Positions 32,696 to 33,112 of a stretch of DNA of 33,112 bases are shown here, in pieces. This DNA is from MKRK01 sp001896915 (lineage in GTDB: Bacteria; Bacillota; Clostridia; Oscillospirales; Acutalibacteraceae): positions 1-33,112 of the forward strand of contig CALJJF010000233.1 in NCBI GenBank assembly GCA_937973935.1, in the 5' to 3' direction. Within the stretch, counting starts at the first letter, position 1. Every line of letters begins with the position of its first letter. A program made the position numbers and the translations under genes. Below the pieces are notes generated by a model. It was given only the letters and a program-made list of their open reading frames with translations, was not told the origin of the DNA and searched no databases.

Positions 32696-33112
32696 ATGAA
32701 GTTCAGACCACGCAATCTGCCGTTCATGTTGAAGCTTTGGCTGGGATTTTCGGTGCTGACCATCGGATTGATCGTTTCCCTGTCTGCTATCTTTCTGTTT
32801 GTATTAAACTACGCACGAGATTATGATGCCTATGCGGTAATTGAGCAGTCACAGACCCTGTTAAAAAGCGGACGGTGGGACGACATCAAAACCGGAGAGA
32901 CAAAAGACCCGGACACCGATGATCTTTTCTCTGCCATGTCCGTATATCATATTGGTATCGTAAACCGAAAGGTTACGAATATGACGTTTTCCGGCGGAGA
33001 AATCAATTCCGCTTCGGGCATAATCGAAACCGTTGGCGGCAGTTTCTCAGAGCAAACCAGACCGGAAGAACGATATCGTGTTGTTTTCGGTAAAACAGTG
33101 CTGTATTATATT
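32696..33112 (+). CDS. Sensor histidine kinase, N-terminal part (cut by window)
   Basis: 139 codons are present and the frame is open at the right edge. ATG with AAAGGAGA eight bases upstream. One transmembrane helix at about residues 12-38, then the start of an extracellular sensor domain ('YDAYAVIEQSQTLLKSGRWDDIK' in two parts). The kinase core lies outside; the call rests on the adjacent response regulator and this topology. Confidence 0.85.
   Translation, partial: MKFRPRNLPFMLKLWLGFSVLTIGLIVSLSAIFLFVLNYARDYDAYAVIEQSQTLLKSGRWDDIKTGETKDPDTDDLFSAMSVYHIGIVNRKVTNMTFSGGEINSASGIIETVGGSFSEQTRPEERYRVVFGKTVLYYI

Overview
The window looks like chromosomal DNA of an anaerobic, mid-GC Firmicute, most likely class Clostridia (an Oscillospirales/Ruminococcaceae-like member is my guess, not proven). 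Grounds: a glycyl radical enzyme with its activase (oxygen-sensitive chemistry), the asp23-fakA-recG order typical of Firmicutes, strong purine-rich ribosome binding sites, frequent TTG/GTG starts, Thr-rich linkers in secreted proteins, and no outer-membrane genes. No transposon, prophage, CRISPR array, tRNA or rRNA was seen. Both edges cut genes: a giant cyclic-glucan-synthase-type gene at the left and a sensor histidine kinase at the right.

Layout. 1-6561 (-): 2187 codons of a cyclic beta-1,2-glucan synthase (GT84 + glucoamylase-like + GH94), 3' end outside. 6663-7776 (-): two small secreted proteins (a DUF2680-like helical protein and a Thr/Pro/Lys repeat protein) with a 26-bp palindrome between them. 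7866-10013 (-): tex. 10102-10334: gene-free stretch ending in the recG terminator. 10421-16239 (-): operon solute-binding lipoprotein > asp23 > fakA > recG. 16350-16772 (+): cspA with a consensus promoter and a long leader hairpin. 16771-20308 (-): carD, then a tightly coupled trio of alpha/beta hydrolase > condensation-type acyltransferase > zinc-ribbon membrane protein. 20376-24379: glycyl radical enzyme and activase (-) divergent from an AraC regulator (+). 24378-27551 (-): ppk1 > pfkA. 27752-29194 (-): a lone DegT-type aminotransferase. 29203-30445 (+): thpR-vanZ, translationally overlapped. 30541-31922 (+): a small lipoprotein and a secreted coiled-coil protein. 31922-33112 (+): a response regulator/histidine kinase pair.

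The most likely undescribed material is (a) the AraC / glycyl radical enzyme / activase island, whose enzyme carries a Gly-Cys-Trp-Glu active site that I cannot assign to a characterised subclass; (b) the hydrolase / acyltransferase / zinc-ribbon membrane protein operon; and (c) the ppk1-pfkA operon whose phosphofructokinase has a mixed phosphoryl-donor signature. Several regulatory structures are also clear: the cspA leader hairpin, the palindrome before the DUF2680-like gene, and the 13-bp inverted repeat that spans both start sites at the divergent AraC/glycyl radical promoter. All family assignments are by reading the translated sequence; no database search was run.
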